Numbered from the stretch's first letter, positions 1-7,135 are shown. The stretch: 12,205 nucleotides of DNA from Janthinobacterium lividum (GCA_943327025.2 CALPVO020000039.1:1-12205), one strand, 5' to 3'. Notes: a model not told the origin generated them from the sequence alone. Program-made: numbers and translations.

Positions 1-1079
1 AAGGCCTGCCGTTGCGCTTCAGTAGTGTCGATGTTCTTCTGCAGAAATTCCGCTGGCCAACCCTGCTTGCGGCCTTCGGTGTCGATGTAGTCCCCGTTGT
101 AGACATCCATCGAGAGCGCCACACCGTGCTCTTTCGCGAGCAGGATGCCTTCCTCGTCGATGAGCGAGGCGTGTTCGATGGTGTCGGCGCCCGCGAGGAT
201 AGCCTCCTTCACGGACCGCGCCCCATGCGCGTGGGCCGCCAACTTCAGGCCATGCTTGTGCGCCACTTCGGCTACGGCGCGCAGTTCCTCGGGCGTCATT
301 TCCGGCGCGCCAGGAATTCCACCCAATGCCAGCACAGCGCCCGACGCAATGCACTTCAGCACCGTCGCCCCTTCCGCCACCAATTGCTCCGCCTTGGCAC
401 GAAACTCATCCGGGCCACGCGCCACGCCGTGACGCAAGCGGGTCAGCGGCGTCTTCGCTTTAGCCTTCGAAAACCCGGGCAACAACATGTCGCCACCGCC
501 ACCGGGAACCGTCAGATAAGTGATAGACACTTGCATGCGTGGCCCGAGAATCTTGCCGCTATCAATCTCGTCGCGCATCTCGCGATCGAGACCAGCAATG
601 TAGGTACCCACGTCGCGCACGCTGGTAAAGCCTGCTTCCAACGTCGCCCGGCCATTCGGCCGCGCAATCGCCAAATGCTCTTCCGGGGACAGTCGCGGGT
701 ACACGGTGAAATCGGCAGTGTTCTCGGGAATGTCCGTGATGTGCGTATGCAAGTCGAGCATGCCGGGCAGGCAGGTCTGCGCGGAGAGGTCCAGCGTGCG
801 GGAGCCGGCGGGCACTGCTACAGCGGGGCCGACTGCCACGATCTTGCCCGCGTCGATCAGTACCGTCTGGTCCAGCAGCACGGTCGGCGACAAGCCATCA
901 ATGAGGCGCCCACAACGCACGGCCAACGGCCCCGTGGTGGGCTTGGCTACCACCGGGGCCGCAGCGCCGGCTTCGGCAACAACGGCACCCGCCACACCCC
1001 AAGGTACCAGTGCAAACACCAGTGCAACCACCAGCGGAACGGCCATGAGGCCCGCACGGGCCAGCTTCGTGATTTCCAT
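1..1079 (-). CDS. Exported metal-dependent amidohydrolase (C-terminus cut by window edge)
   Basis: The frame is open from an ATG at 1079 to the window edge, giving 359 residues of an incomplete protein. Residues about 6-35 are a hydrophobic signal sequence or anchor, so it probably acts in the periplasm. The mature part opens with the small beta-sandwich and the strand LPGMLDLHTHITD, whose H111 and H113 are the first metal ligands of the amidohydrolase superfamily. Then come EAGFTSVRDVG (about 149-158), the probable carbamylated lysine K242, the metal histidine H283 in AAHAHG, and H303 in TIEHAS. This arrangement matches the imidazolonepropionase-like/Xaa-Pro and Xaa-Arg dipeptidase group. 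The final catalytic Asp lies beyond the window. Its start has an AAGGGG ribosome site overlapping the stop of the upstream Rieske gene, 10 bases away, so the two are co-transcribed. The substrate is unknown. A cyclic amide, N-acyl compound or dipeptide is possible. Confidence 0.9.
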   Translation of the reverse strand, partial: MEITKLARAGLMAVPLVVALVFALVPWGVAGAVVAEAGAAAPVVAKPTTGPLAVRCGRLIDGLSPTVLLDQTVLIDAGKIVAVGPAVAVPAGSRTLDLSAQTCLPGMLDLHTHITDIPENTADFTVYPRLSPEEHLAIARPNGRATLEAGFTSVRDVGTYIAGLDREMRDEIDSGKILGPRMQVSITYLTVPGGGGDMLLPGFSKAKAKTPLTRLRHGVARGPDEFRAKAEQLVAEGATVLKCIASGAVLALGGIPGAPEMTPEELRAVAEVAHKHGLKLAAHAHGARSVKEAILAGADTIEHASLIDEEGILLAKEHGVALSMDVYNGDYIDTEGRKQGWPAEFLQKNIDTTEAQRQA

Positions 1080-1089
1080 GCGCACCCCT

Positions 1090-2466
1090 TCAGGCTGGCG
1101 GCTTTGCCAGATAGTGGTCGAGTGTGCGGTGGAAATGGCGTAGTCGCAATTCCTGATAACGCCCGAGGTGAACCGTGCCGGTTCGTGAAGCCTGCAGGCC
1201 CGTCTGTACTTGCGGCATGTTGCCCATGTCCTGATCGATGACCGCGCCGAGGATGGGCAATTCGGTGGCATCGCTCCAGCTTTCGTCAGCACGAAGTCGG
1301 TGCATGGGAACCGGCGCCGGGCGGACGCCATCTGCCGGCAGACGCTTCAAAATCATCACTTCCATCAGGCACTCGTCCACCTTGGCGCCGTGCGGGCGCC
1401 AGCGGTAGACGATGTTGGGCGCAAACCCGCCCCATGGCGAGAAGTTGGGGAAGACGTTGTAGACCAAGGCATCCAGCACTTCTGCGTCCGTGGCTTTGCT
1501 GAAATCTCCCGTATAAGCACGTGCGAAGGAACGCCGGTTCAGTTCGCCTAGGGCGGCCCGTGGCGTAGCGGCGTTATCCGGCAACTTCACTCCCGGTGCA
1601 CGCCACAGCGCCAGCATCTGCTGCAGCACCTCGGCATCGGAAACTGCCTGCCGCGCCAGATGCGGACTGGGCGCGGCGAAGGCTGTCAGGTTGCGATTCA
1701 CATGGTCGCCGAAGACGTCGTACTGCGAATTGGCATCGGCGATGATCGGTAGTATCTGCGGGTGAGTGGCAATGACATGGAAACTCTCCATGAAGGCTTC
1801 CTGCGCCACCTTCCAATTGCAGGGAATGACCTTAGCCACATGTACGGCCTTCCAGCAGTCTTCCAACTTCCAGTGTGCGAAATGCGCCGGGAGTACACCG
1901 AGAAATTCCTCGAGTGACGGCGCAGCCGGGTCCATATTGATGAAGACGAAACCACCCCAAATGCCAACGCGCGCTTCAGGCAAACGCAAGGCTTCGTCGC
2001 TCAACTGCGGAAAGTCCCAGCGACAGGGGATGGAATGCAGCTGCCCCTCCAGCCCCCAACGGAAGCCGTGAAACTTGCAGTGCAGTTGCTCGAGGTGGCG
2101 CGCGTCGGCATCCAGCAAGCGTCGTCCGCGGTGCAAGCAGCTGTTTGCCAGCGCGCGTAATTGTCCATCCTGGCCGCGAACGATAATCCACGAATACCCG
2201 AGAATGTCGTAGACCACGGCATCGCCTGGCTGTGCCACCTCCTCTTCGCGGCAAGCCATCTGCCATACCTTGGGCCATAGCCGCTCTGCCTCGAGTTCGA
2301 AAAAAGCCTGCGACGTATATCGCGCTGCTTCCAGCGGCGCTGTTCCGAGGTCAGGTCGCAACTGCGCACGCAGCACGCCGGGCACTGGGTGACTGTCCGC
2401 ATCCAGATAGTCCTGATAGGTCGGCCCGGCACTGCGCGGATGAGCGTCGCTCACTGAACCGCTCAA
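1090..2466 (-). CDS. Rieske non-heme iron oxygenase alpha subunit (second of tandem pair)
   Basis: This 458-residue protein has the two domains of aromatic-ring-hydroxylating oxygenase alpha subunits. The N-terminal Rieske centre is C110-x-H112 followed by C130-x2-H133. The catalytic domain has the mononuclear iron site E227-x2-H230-x4-H235 after CNWKVAQEAF, with a C-terminal Asp (probably D413, in VIDQDMGN) as third ligand. Such enzymes use O2 and electrons from a reductase or ferredoxin to hydroxylate or demethylate a substrate in the cytoplasm. The start is uncertain. The TTG at 2466 overlaps the upstream TGA as TTGA, which fits translational coupling, and a GTG at 2454 is the only close alternative. 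Neither has a strong ribosome site, and no in-frame ATG exists before residue 70. It shares the fold, length and motif spacing of the preceding gene but is clearly diverged from it, so they are not recent duplicates. The substrate is not recognisable. Confidence 0.9.
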   Translation of the reverse strand: MSGSVSDAHPRSAGPTYQDYLDADSHPVPGVLRAQLRPDLGTAPLEAARYTSQAFFELEAERLWPKVWQMACREEEVAQPGDAVVYDILGYSWIIVRGQDGQLRALANSCLHRGRRLLDADARHLEQLHCKFHGFRWGLEGQLHSIPCRWDFPQLSDEALRLPEARVGIWGGFVFINMDPAAPSLEEFLGVLPAHFAHWKLEDCWKAVHVAKVIPCNWKVAQEAFMESFHVIATHPQILPIIADANSQYDVFGDHVNRNLTAFAAPSPHLARQAVSDAEVLQQMLALWRAPGVKLPDNAATPRAALGELNRRSFARAYTGDFSKATDAEVLDALVYNVFPNFSPWGGFAPNIVYRWRPHGAKVDECLMEVMILKRLPADGVRPAPVPMHRLRADESWSDATELPILGAVIDQDMGNMPQVQTGLQASRTGTVHLGRYQELRLRHFHRTLDHYLAKPPA

Positions 2467-3704
2467 GGGACTATGCCGGCAACAGCGAAGGGCTCTTCGA
2501 GCGAAGCTTCAAAGGGCGCCAGCAGGGGCTTCATGCGCAGCGCCGCAGGTACGCGCTCGACACCGATGCGGCGGTCCAACTGCTCGTGCCAGTGGTAGAT
2601 CCGCCGCTCTTGGTAGGAAAGCACCATGCCGTCGAAGCCGCGCGCCTCCACCGATTCCTGAATCCGTGGAGCGAACTGCACGTCTTCCTCGAGGATGCGC
2701 TCGAAGTTACTCATGCGCGTCGGCCACATCTCGTGCCCTTGCGAACCTTCCGGCCCGAACCAGTGCACATCAACCTCCATCGTCCGCTGGGTCTTCGGCC
2801 AGACCGTGATGAACGGGATGCCTGTGGGGCTAGGCGGCGTGACCAAGTTGGGGTAGAGCAAATAAGACGGGTTCTGCGTAGCAAACAAAGGCTCGGCAGA
2901 GCCCACCGCCGGCATGCCCTTCGCGCCGGGGTCGCGCCAGGTGGGGTCGCGGTGTGGCGTCACCATCATCGAGTTACCGTTCGGGAAGAGTTCGATGTGC
3001 GTGCCGCGGGAGTCCAGAAACCGGTCCACGGTGCCAGGGTGGATGGACTTCAGGTGATAGGTCTCGAGAAAGGCATCGATGAGCACCTTCACGTTGCAAG
3101 CCACTTCGAACGAAGCGCTGGCGATGTGGCGCATGTTCTTGATGTCGAGATTTTCCCAGTGCTTTACAGCCGGCCTCAGCGCGTCCAGCAACGGCTCCGC
3201 CGCCGTATCTTCATTGATGAAGACCCAAGGGCCGAACTGCTCGCAGCGCACTTGTCGCAACGGCAGGTCACGCGTCTCGAGGCCAATGAAGTCGCGGCGC
3301 TCGCGTACGGCCGTGAGGCGCCCATCCAGCCCGTAAGTCCAGCCGTGGTAGCGACAAAAGAAGCCCTTGGTCTCACCGCAGTCTTTTTCCACCAACGGCG
3401 CGCCGCGGTGACGACAGGCGTTATAGAACGCACGAATCTTGCCGTCGTTGCCACGGGTGAGCACGATGGGTGAACCCGTCTTGCGAAACAGGCGAAAGCT
3501 CCCGGGCTTCGGCAGTTCGTCCTGATGCAAGGCGTAAAGCCACGAGCGCTGCCACAGGTATTCCTGTTCCAGCGCCAGAAAAGCAGGGTCGGTATAGCGC
3601 GCCGCTGGAATAACCGGCAGCGCCGGAAAATCCGTCGGTGGGGCAAGGCGCGCCCGCTGCTCTTCCATACCGACCCAAAGGGCCTGTTCGACGTTCGGTT
3701 GCAT
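2463..3704 (-). CDS. Rieske non-heme iron oxygenase alpha subunit (first of tandem pair)
   Basis: This is a 413-residue oxygenase alpha subunit. The Rieske [2Fe-2S] ligands are C97-x-H99 and C117-x2-H120, inside CRHRGAPL and CRYHGWTYGLDG. The catalytic iron motif is E214-x2-H217-x4-H222, with D341 (EEDVQFA) as likely third ligand. The usual Asn-Trp-Lys before this motif reads Asn-Val-Lys here. I chose the ATG at 3704 because a GGAG lies 7 bases upstream and homology begins there. The frame remains open to 3956, but that extension runs into trmB on the other strand and has no family resemblance. It is the first gene of a minus-strand operon with the second oxygenase and the amidohydrolase. The reaction is presumably hydroxylation, O- or N-demethylation, or ring oxidation of an unknown substrate. 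No reductase gene is adjacent. Confidence 0.92.
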   Translation of the reverse strand: MQPNVEQALWVGMEEQRARLAPPTDFPALPVIPAARYTDPAFLALEQEYLWQRSWLYALHQDELPKPGSFRLFRKTGSPIVLTRGNDGKIRAFYNACRHRGAPLVEKDCGETKGFFCRYHGWTYGLDGRLTAVRERRDFIGLETRDLPLRQVRCEQFGPWVFINEDTAAEPLLDALRPAVKHWENLDIKNMRHIASASFEVACNVKVLIDAFLETYHLKSIHPGTVDRFLDSRGTHIELFPNGNSMMVTPHRDPTWRDPGAKGMPAVGSAEPLFATQNPSYLLYPNLVTPPSPTGIPFITVWPKTQRTMEVDVHWFGPEGSQGHEMWPTRMSNFERILEEDVQFAPRIQESVEARGFDGMVLSYQERRIYHWHEQLDRRIGVERVPAALRMKPLLAPFEASLEEPFAVAGIVP

Positions 3705-3717
3705 GCGGAAACTCCAG

Positions 3718-3742
3718 GCGGGGGCGAGGAAACAGGCCCCGC
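3718..3742 (-). promoter_or_regulatory. Stem-loop just upstream of the first Rieske gene
   Basis: On the minus strand a GCGGGG arm (3737-3742) pairs with CCCCGC (3718-3723) across a 13-base loop. It ends a few bases before the GGAG ribosome site of the oxygenase start at 3704. It could modulate translation of the operon's first gene. In such GC-rich sequence a 6-bp stem can also arise by chance, so confidence is low. Confidence 0.25.
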
Positions 3743-3809
3743 GCATCGACTGCTGGCCGGGGTACTGAAAAAGGGCTTGGAAGCATCCTGTCCCGGCACC
3801 GGCCCGCCC

Positions 3810-3827
3810 CGACATTCGTAGATGTCG
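3810..3827. promoter_or_regulatory. Perfect 6-6-6 palindrome, candidate operator in the trmB/Rieske divergent gap
   Basis: CGACAT (3810-3815) is followed by six bases and then by its exact reverse complement ATGTCG (3822-3827). It sits in the 179-base gap between divergent trmB and the Rieske operon. On the minus strand TTGCCG, 17 bases, then TACGAA is a weak promoter-like pair whose -10 falls inside the palindrome. On the plus strand the right arm touches a possible -35. A dimeric repressor bound here could control the oxygenase operon. No regulator gene is present in the window. Confidence 0.4.
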
Positions 3828-3854
3828 AAACCTGCTGCGGCAATGCGCGACAAT
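3825..3854 (+). promoter_or_regulatory. Weak candidate promoter for trmB
   Basis: TCGAAA (3825-3830) and GACAAT (3849-3854) each match the sigma-70 consensus hexamers at four of six positions, with an 18-base spacer. They would place a transcript start about 20 bases before the trmB ATG. The match is modest and the call rests mainly on position. Confidence 0.25.
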
Positions 3855-3883
3855 AGGGGTTACCTGCCCCACGGACCCCAACG

Positions 3884-4648
3884 ATGAACGAGCGCCCCGA
3901 ACCCACGCCGACCGACCCTGAAGGCCGCCCGCGGACCATGCGCGAAGTACGGTCATTCGTGAAGCGCGGTGGCCGTGCTACCCATTCCCAATTACGCGCC
4001 ATCGAAGAAGGCTGGGCCACGCTTGGCGTTCCGGCCGCAGCCGTGGGGCCGGTACGAGCGGACGGCACACCCGCGGCTTCGGCAATCTTGGACCTTGCCA
4101 CTTTGTTCGGCCGCACCGCCCCGGTGACGCTCGAGATTGGCTTTGGCGATGGTGAGCAACTCGCTACCTTGGCGGCGCTGCACCCGGACCGAGACTATTT
4201 GGGCGCAGAAGTGCATGAGCCCGGCGTGGGGCACTTGCTGCTGCGCGTGGAAGCATTGGGCCTCACCAACGTACGCATAGCGCGCCACGACGCCGTGGAA
4301 CTGCTGCGCCACCAATTAGCACCCGGCAGCCTCGACGAAGTGCTCGTGTATTTCCCCGACCCGTGGCACAAGAAGCGCCACCACAAGCGGCGGCTTATTC
4401 AGCCACCGTTCGTGGCCTTGTTGCTCGAACGCCTGCGCGTTGGCGGCGTGTTCCGGCTGGCCACCGACTGGGAACCCTACGCTCACCACATGCTGGAAGT
4501 GCTCGGCGCCGAACCGCGTTTGCGCAACCGTTCCATGGATGGCACGTTCATTCCCCGCCCGGCGGAGCGCCCAGTGACCAAGTTCGAGCGTCGTGGGCAT
4601 CGACTGGGCCATGGCACTTGGGACTTGGCCTTCGAGCGAATCGCCTGA
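3884..4648 (+). CDS. trmB: tRNA (guanine-N7-)-methyltransferase TrmB
   Basis: TrmB uses S-adenosylmethionine to methylate N7 of G46 in the variable loop of tRNAs. The 254-residue protein shows the family signatures in order: RSFVKRGGR near residue 23, the SAM-binding LEIGFGDG (83-90), GAEVHEPG (107-114), the acidic ARHDAVE around D136, YFPDPWHKKRHHKRR (156-170), ATDWEPYA (193-200), and the C-terminal TKFERRGHRLGHGTWDL. The length is slightly above that of the E. coli enzyme because of about 30 extra residues (about 50-75) before the SAM motif. The start at 3884 is chosen because the GRP/RSFV region of the family lies downstream of it, although the ribosome site is weak. It is transcribed alone, divergent from the Rieske operon and convergent with the small Rieske protein. 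Confidence 0.96.
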   Translation: MNERPEPTPTDPEGRPRTMREVRSFVKRGGRATHSQLRAIEEGWATLGVPAAAVGPVRADGTPAASAILDLATLFGRTAPVTLEIGFGDGEQLATLAALHPDRDYLGAEVHEPGVGHLLLRVEALGLTNVRIARHDAVELLRHQLAPGSLDEVLVYFPDPWHKKRHHKRRLIQPPFVALLLERLRVGGVFRLATDWEPYAHHMLEVLGAEPRLRNRSMDGTFIPRPAERPVTKFERRGHRLGHGTWDLAFERIA

Positions 4649-4655
4649 CGCATTT

Positions 4656-4692
4656 TGTAGGAGGGAGCTTGCTCCCGACGGTCGCCTCTACA
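4656..4692. repeat. REP-like GTAG-headed hairpin element at a convergent gene junction
   Basis: TGTAG (4656-4660) pairs with CTACA (4688-4692). Inside it GGGAGC (4663-4668) and GCTCCC (4671-4676) form a perfect 6-bp hairpin with a TT loop. A GTAG tetranucleotide at the foot of a GC-rich hairpin is the hallmark of REP sequences mobilised by RAYT transposases in Pseudomonas and Stenotrophomonas relatives. The right arm overlaps the TAG stop codon (4688-4690) of the minus-strand Rieske gene. The element lies between two convergent genes and can act as a two-way transcript end or 3' stabiliser. Only one copy is visible in the window and no RAYT gene is present. Confidence 0.6.
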
Positions 4693-5038
4693 GCGGTGCG
4701 GCCTCTTCCAGCAACACCACCGCCGTTCCCTGAACTGACACAGGCAACGGCTTCAGATGGTGGCCAGCGCACGGCCCGGCTACGCATTCGCCGTCTTCGA
4801 AGCGAAACAAGGCGCCATGTGAGGCGCAGCGCAGCCAAGCACCATCGGGCGTCGTGAATTTCCCCGGTGGGAAATCGAGGCGGTGCCCGGCATGCGGGCA
4901 ATGGTTGATGTAGGCGCGAACTTCGCCGGCGCGCCGCACCAGTACGCCGCGCAATGGCCAATCACCCTCGCCCACCGTGAACGGCACCGCGCCATCATCA
5001 GGCAGCTCCGCCAAGTCCATCAGCCGAACGGCATTCAC
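4688..5038 (-). CDS. Small Rieske [2Fe-2S] ferredoxin-like protein
   Basis: This single-domain Rieske protein of 116 residues has cluster ligands C47-x-H49 (NHCPHAGHRLDF) and C71-x2-H74 (RCASHGALF). The typical Rieske tail follows: EDGECVAGPCAGHHLKPLPV. It has no catalytic iron domain, signal peptide or membrane segment, so it is most likely a soluble electron carrier, or a cluster-bearing subunit of unknown partner. I chose the GTG at 5038 because TAGG lies 7 bases upstream. An ATG at 5020 would remove six residues. The open frame extends further upstream, but only by overlapping the permease. It follows the permease stop by 22 bases and is the last gene of the xth operon. Its TAG stop lies inside the REP-like hairpin. 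It could supply electrons to the two Rieske oxygenases 1 kb away, but co-location with xth and the permease argues for an independent role. Confidence 0.88.
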   Translation of the reverse strand: MNAVRLMDLAELPDDGAVPFTVGEGDWPLRGVLVRRAGEVRAYINHCPHAGHRLDFPPGKFTTPDGAWLRCASHGALFRFEDGECVAGPCAGHHLKPLPVSVQGTAVVLLEEAAPL

Positions 5039-5060
5039 GGTGCTACCTACCTTCCAAACT

Positions 5061-6365
5061 TCAGCTGGCCTTCGCGCTAGCCTCGTTGGCTGGCGTAGCG
5101 ACAGCATCGGCCACCAGACCACGCCGCAACATCCACCAAAACAGCGCAATGCCCGGCAAGGCCACCACGGTGGTGATGACATAGAACCCGGCGTAACCGT
5201 ATTGGTCGATGAGCCCACCAGCCGTGGTGCCCGTGAGCAAGCGTCCCACCACACTGGCGGCGGCCGAAATGAGCGCGTATTGCGAAGCCGTGTAGCGCAC
5301 ATCGCAAAGTGAAGAGAAATAAGCGACCACGGCTACGCCGCCAATGCCGCTGGCAATATTCTCGAAACCGATGGCGCCGGCCAACAATTCATTCGAGTGC
5401 CCCACCGTCGCGAGCACCGCAAACGACAAGTTCGACACCGCCATCAGCCAGAGGCTCCACATCACGCTCGCGCGTGGCCCTGCGCGCTGGTAGAGCACAC
5501 CGCCCGCGAAGATGCCAATCAAGTAGGCCCAGAAGCCGAAGCCAACATCGTAGACGGCGATTTCGTCGTTACTGAAGCCAAGCTCATTGAACAGCAAGCG
5601 GAAGGTAAGGTTGGCCAGCGTGTCGCCAATCTTGTGCAGCAACACAAACGCTACCAGCAGCCACGCCCCGCGACGGCGCATGAACTCCAGCAAAGGTTCC
5701 ACTACGGACTGCAACACTTCGCGGGTCCCCGTTCGGGCCGCCGCCACCACGCGACGCGCCGGCTCGCCCAACCAAAGGCCTGTACCCATCGCCGGCAAAG
5801 CAAACGCCGCGCAGCACAGGTACGCTGCCGCCCAGCCATGGCGCGCCGCCACAATCAATGCCACGGCACCGGCTGCGGAAGAACCAATACGCCAGCCGTA
5901 CTGCGACATGCCGGCACCGACCCCCAACTGCTCGGGGGTCAACTGCTCAATACGGTAGGCGTCGATGACGATATCGAAGGTGGCACCGGCGATGGCGACG
6001 AGAATGGCCGCCTGCGCCGTGGCCACGATGCTCTCGCTTGGGTCCACCAAAGCAAGGTTGGCAATGGCGGCCATAACCAACACACCGCTGAACAGCAGCC
6101 ACGAAACCCGCTGGCCCAAGCGGCCGAGCAAAGGCAAACGTACACCGTCCACCATCCATGCCCACAACCACTTCAGGTTGTATGCCAGAAAGGCCAGCGA
6201 AAACGCGGTTACCGTCTTTTTGTCGATGCCATCTTGCGCGAGGCGCGTGGTGAGTGTCGCTGCAATAAGCGCAAAGGGTGCACCGGAAGACAAACCTAAC
6301 AGGAAGGCCGCCATGGGCCCACGCTCCGTATAGGGCCGCACGCCTGCCAACCAATCAGAACGCAT
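5061..6365 (-). CDS. AmpG-like MFS permease (muropeptide transporter family)
   Basis: This 434-residue integral membrane protein has about 12 hydrophobic segments. AmpG-family landmarks are present: FLLGLSSGAPFAL (21-33) in the first helix, LKWLWAWMVDGVRLPLLGR (64-82), FDIVIDAYRIE (130-140), and the second-half motif HKIGDTLANLTFRLLFNELGFS (244-265). AmpG imports anhydro-muropeptides across the inner membrane for cell-wall recycling, which in some species feeds beta-lactamase induction. Several AmpG paralogues per genome are common and do not all do this, so the symbol is withheld. The ATG at 6365 has GGAG 7 bases upstream and overlaps the end of xth by 11 bases, implying coupled translation. 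The protein is shorter than E. coli AmpG, mainly at the C-terminus. No ampR, ampD or beta-lactamase gene is nearby. Confidence 0.88.
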   Translation of the reverse strand: MRSDWLAGVRPYTERGPMAAFLLGLSSGAPFALIAATLTTRLAQDGIDKKTVTAFSLAFLAYNLKWLWAWMVDGVRLPLLGRLGQRVSWLLFSGVLVMAAIANLALVDPSESIVATAQAAILVAIAGATFDIVIDAYRIEQLTPEQLGVGAGMSQYGWRIGSSAAGAVALIVAARHGWAAAYLCCAAFALPAMGTGLWLGEPARRVVAAARTGTREVLQSVVEPLLEFMRRRGAWLLVAFVLLHKIGDTLANLTFRLLFNELGFSNDEIAVYDVGFGFWAYLIGIFAGGVLYQRAGPRASVMWSLWLMAVSNLSFAVLATVGHSNELLAGAIGFENIASGIGGVAVVAYFSSLCDVRYTASQYALISAAASVVGRLLTGTTAGGLIDQYGYAGFYVITTVVALPGIALFWWMLRRGLVADAVATPANEASAKAS

Positions 6366-7128
6366 GGTCGTACTCCATCAGCAAGGGCGCGTGGTCAGAG
6401 AAGCGCTGGTCCTTGTAGATGGCCGCTGTCTTGGCTGTGGCGCCAATGCCAGGCGTGGTGATCTGGTAATCGATACGCCAACCGACGTTCTTCGCCCACG
6501 CTTGGCCGCGGTTCGACCACCAGGTGTATTCATCGGGGTTCTGGTTCACCACGCGGAACGCATCTACCAACCCCATGCCGCCGAACAACTCGTCGAGCCA
6601 AGCACGCTCTTCCGGCAAGAAGCCCGAGTTCTTCAGGTTCCCCTTCCAGTTCTTCAAGTCGATGGGCTTGTGCGCAATGTTCCAGTCGCCGCAAATCACA
6701 TACTCCCGGCCACTAGCGCGCATCTCGCGCAGCATCGGCAAGAAGGCGGCGAGAAAACGAAACTTCGATTCCTGCCGTTCGGGCCCCGAGGAACCGGAAG
6801 GCAGGTACAGGGACACCACCGAGAGGTTGCCAAACCGCGCCTCCAAGTAACGGCCCTCACCATCGAACTCCGGCACCCCGATACCCCGAATGACGGCATC
6901 CGGCTCGCGCCGCGCGAACACGGCGGTGCCGCTGTAGCCTTTTTTTTCCGCGTCGAAGTAGTAGCAGTGAAACCCCTCGGGCCGGAAATCCGGATGGTCG
7001 AGTTGATGCTCCTGTGCCTTGGTCTCTTGCAGACAGACCACATCCGCTTGCTGGCTCGGGAGCCAAGTAAATAGCCCCTTGGTGCAGGCCGAGCGGATTC
7101 CATTGCAGTTCAGGGTGAGGATGCGCAT
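6355..7128 (-). CDS. xth: Exodeoxyribonuclease III (AP endonuclease family)
   Basis: The product is a magnesium-dependent 3'-5' exonuclease and abasic-site endonuclease of base excision repair. The 257-residue protein carries the endonuclease/exonuclease/phosphatase signatures: LNCNGIRSA (6-14), the metal ligand E35 in [14 protein letters not shown] (63-71), Y108 in LYLPSG, D148 and N150 in GDWNIAH, the RIDY motif (D220), and the catalytic pair D245-H246 in SDHAP. Its length is normal for the family. Codons 61-63 contain eight consecutive A residues (plus-strand T tract 6940-6947). The ATG at 7128 has no Shine-Dalgarno sequence. A TATCAT box 7 bases before it raises the possibility of a leaderless message. 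It heads an operon with the permease and the small Rieske protein and is divergent from pyrE. Confidence 0.95.
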   Translation of the reverse strand: MRILTLNCNGIRSACTKGLFTWLPSQQADVVCLQETKAQEHQLDHPDFRPEGFHCYYFDAEKKGYSGTAVFARREPDAVIRGIGVPEFDGEGRYLEARFGNLSVVSLYLPSGSSGPERQESKFRFLAAFLPMLREMRASGREYVICGDWNIAHKPIDLKNWKGNLKNSGFLPEERAWLDELFGGMGLVDAFRVVNQNPDEYTWWSNRGQAWAKNVGWRIDYQITTPGIGATAKTAAIYKDQRFSDHAPLLMEYDHAF

Positions 7129-7135
7129 AAATGTG

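Noticed and set aside
12..1241. Long plus-strand open frame of 409 codons
   Set aside because: It is antisense to the amidohydrolase, which has full family motifs. The translation is Arg/His-rich with no domain, which is typical of a shadow frame in GC-rich DNA.
2232..3473. Plus-strand open frame of 413 codons
   Set aside because: It runs antisense across both Rieske oxygenases with low-complexity Arg/His-rich sequence and no recognisable motif.
3705..3956. 84-residue N-terminal extension of the first Rieske oxygenase
   Set aside because: It overlaps the start of divergent trmB and shows no family similarity. The ATG at 3704 has a GGAG site at the right distance.
4656..4692. Classical rho-independent terminator
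   Set aside because: The hairpin is good, but there is no T run after it on the plus strand and only a short A-rich stretch on the minus strand. The GTAG/CTAC arms fit a REP element better.
5397..6299. Plus-strand 300-codon frame within the permease
   Set aside because: It is antisense to a clear AmpG-like membrane protein and its His/Arg/Gln-rich translation has no motif.
7100..7134. Promoter for pyrE inside the start of xth (TTGCAG with ATAAAT)
   Set aside because: The spacing is 18 but the -10 match is poor, and CATAAT nearer to pyrE is a better candidate.
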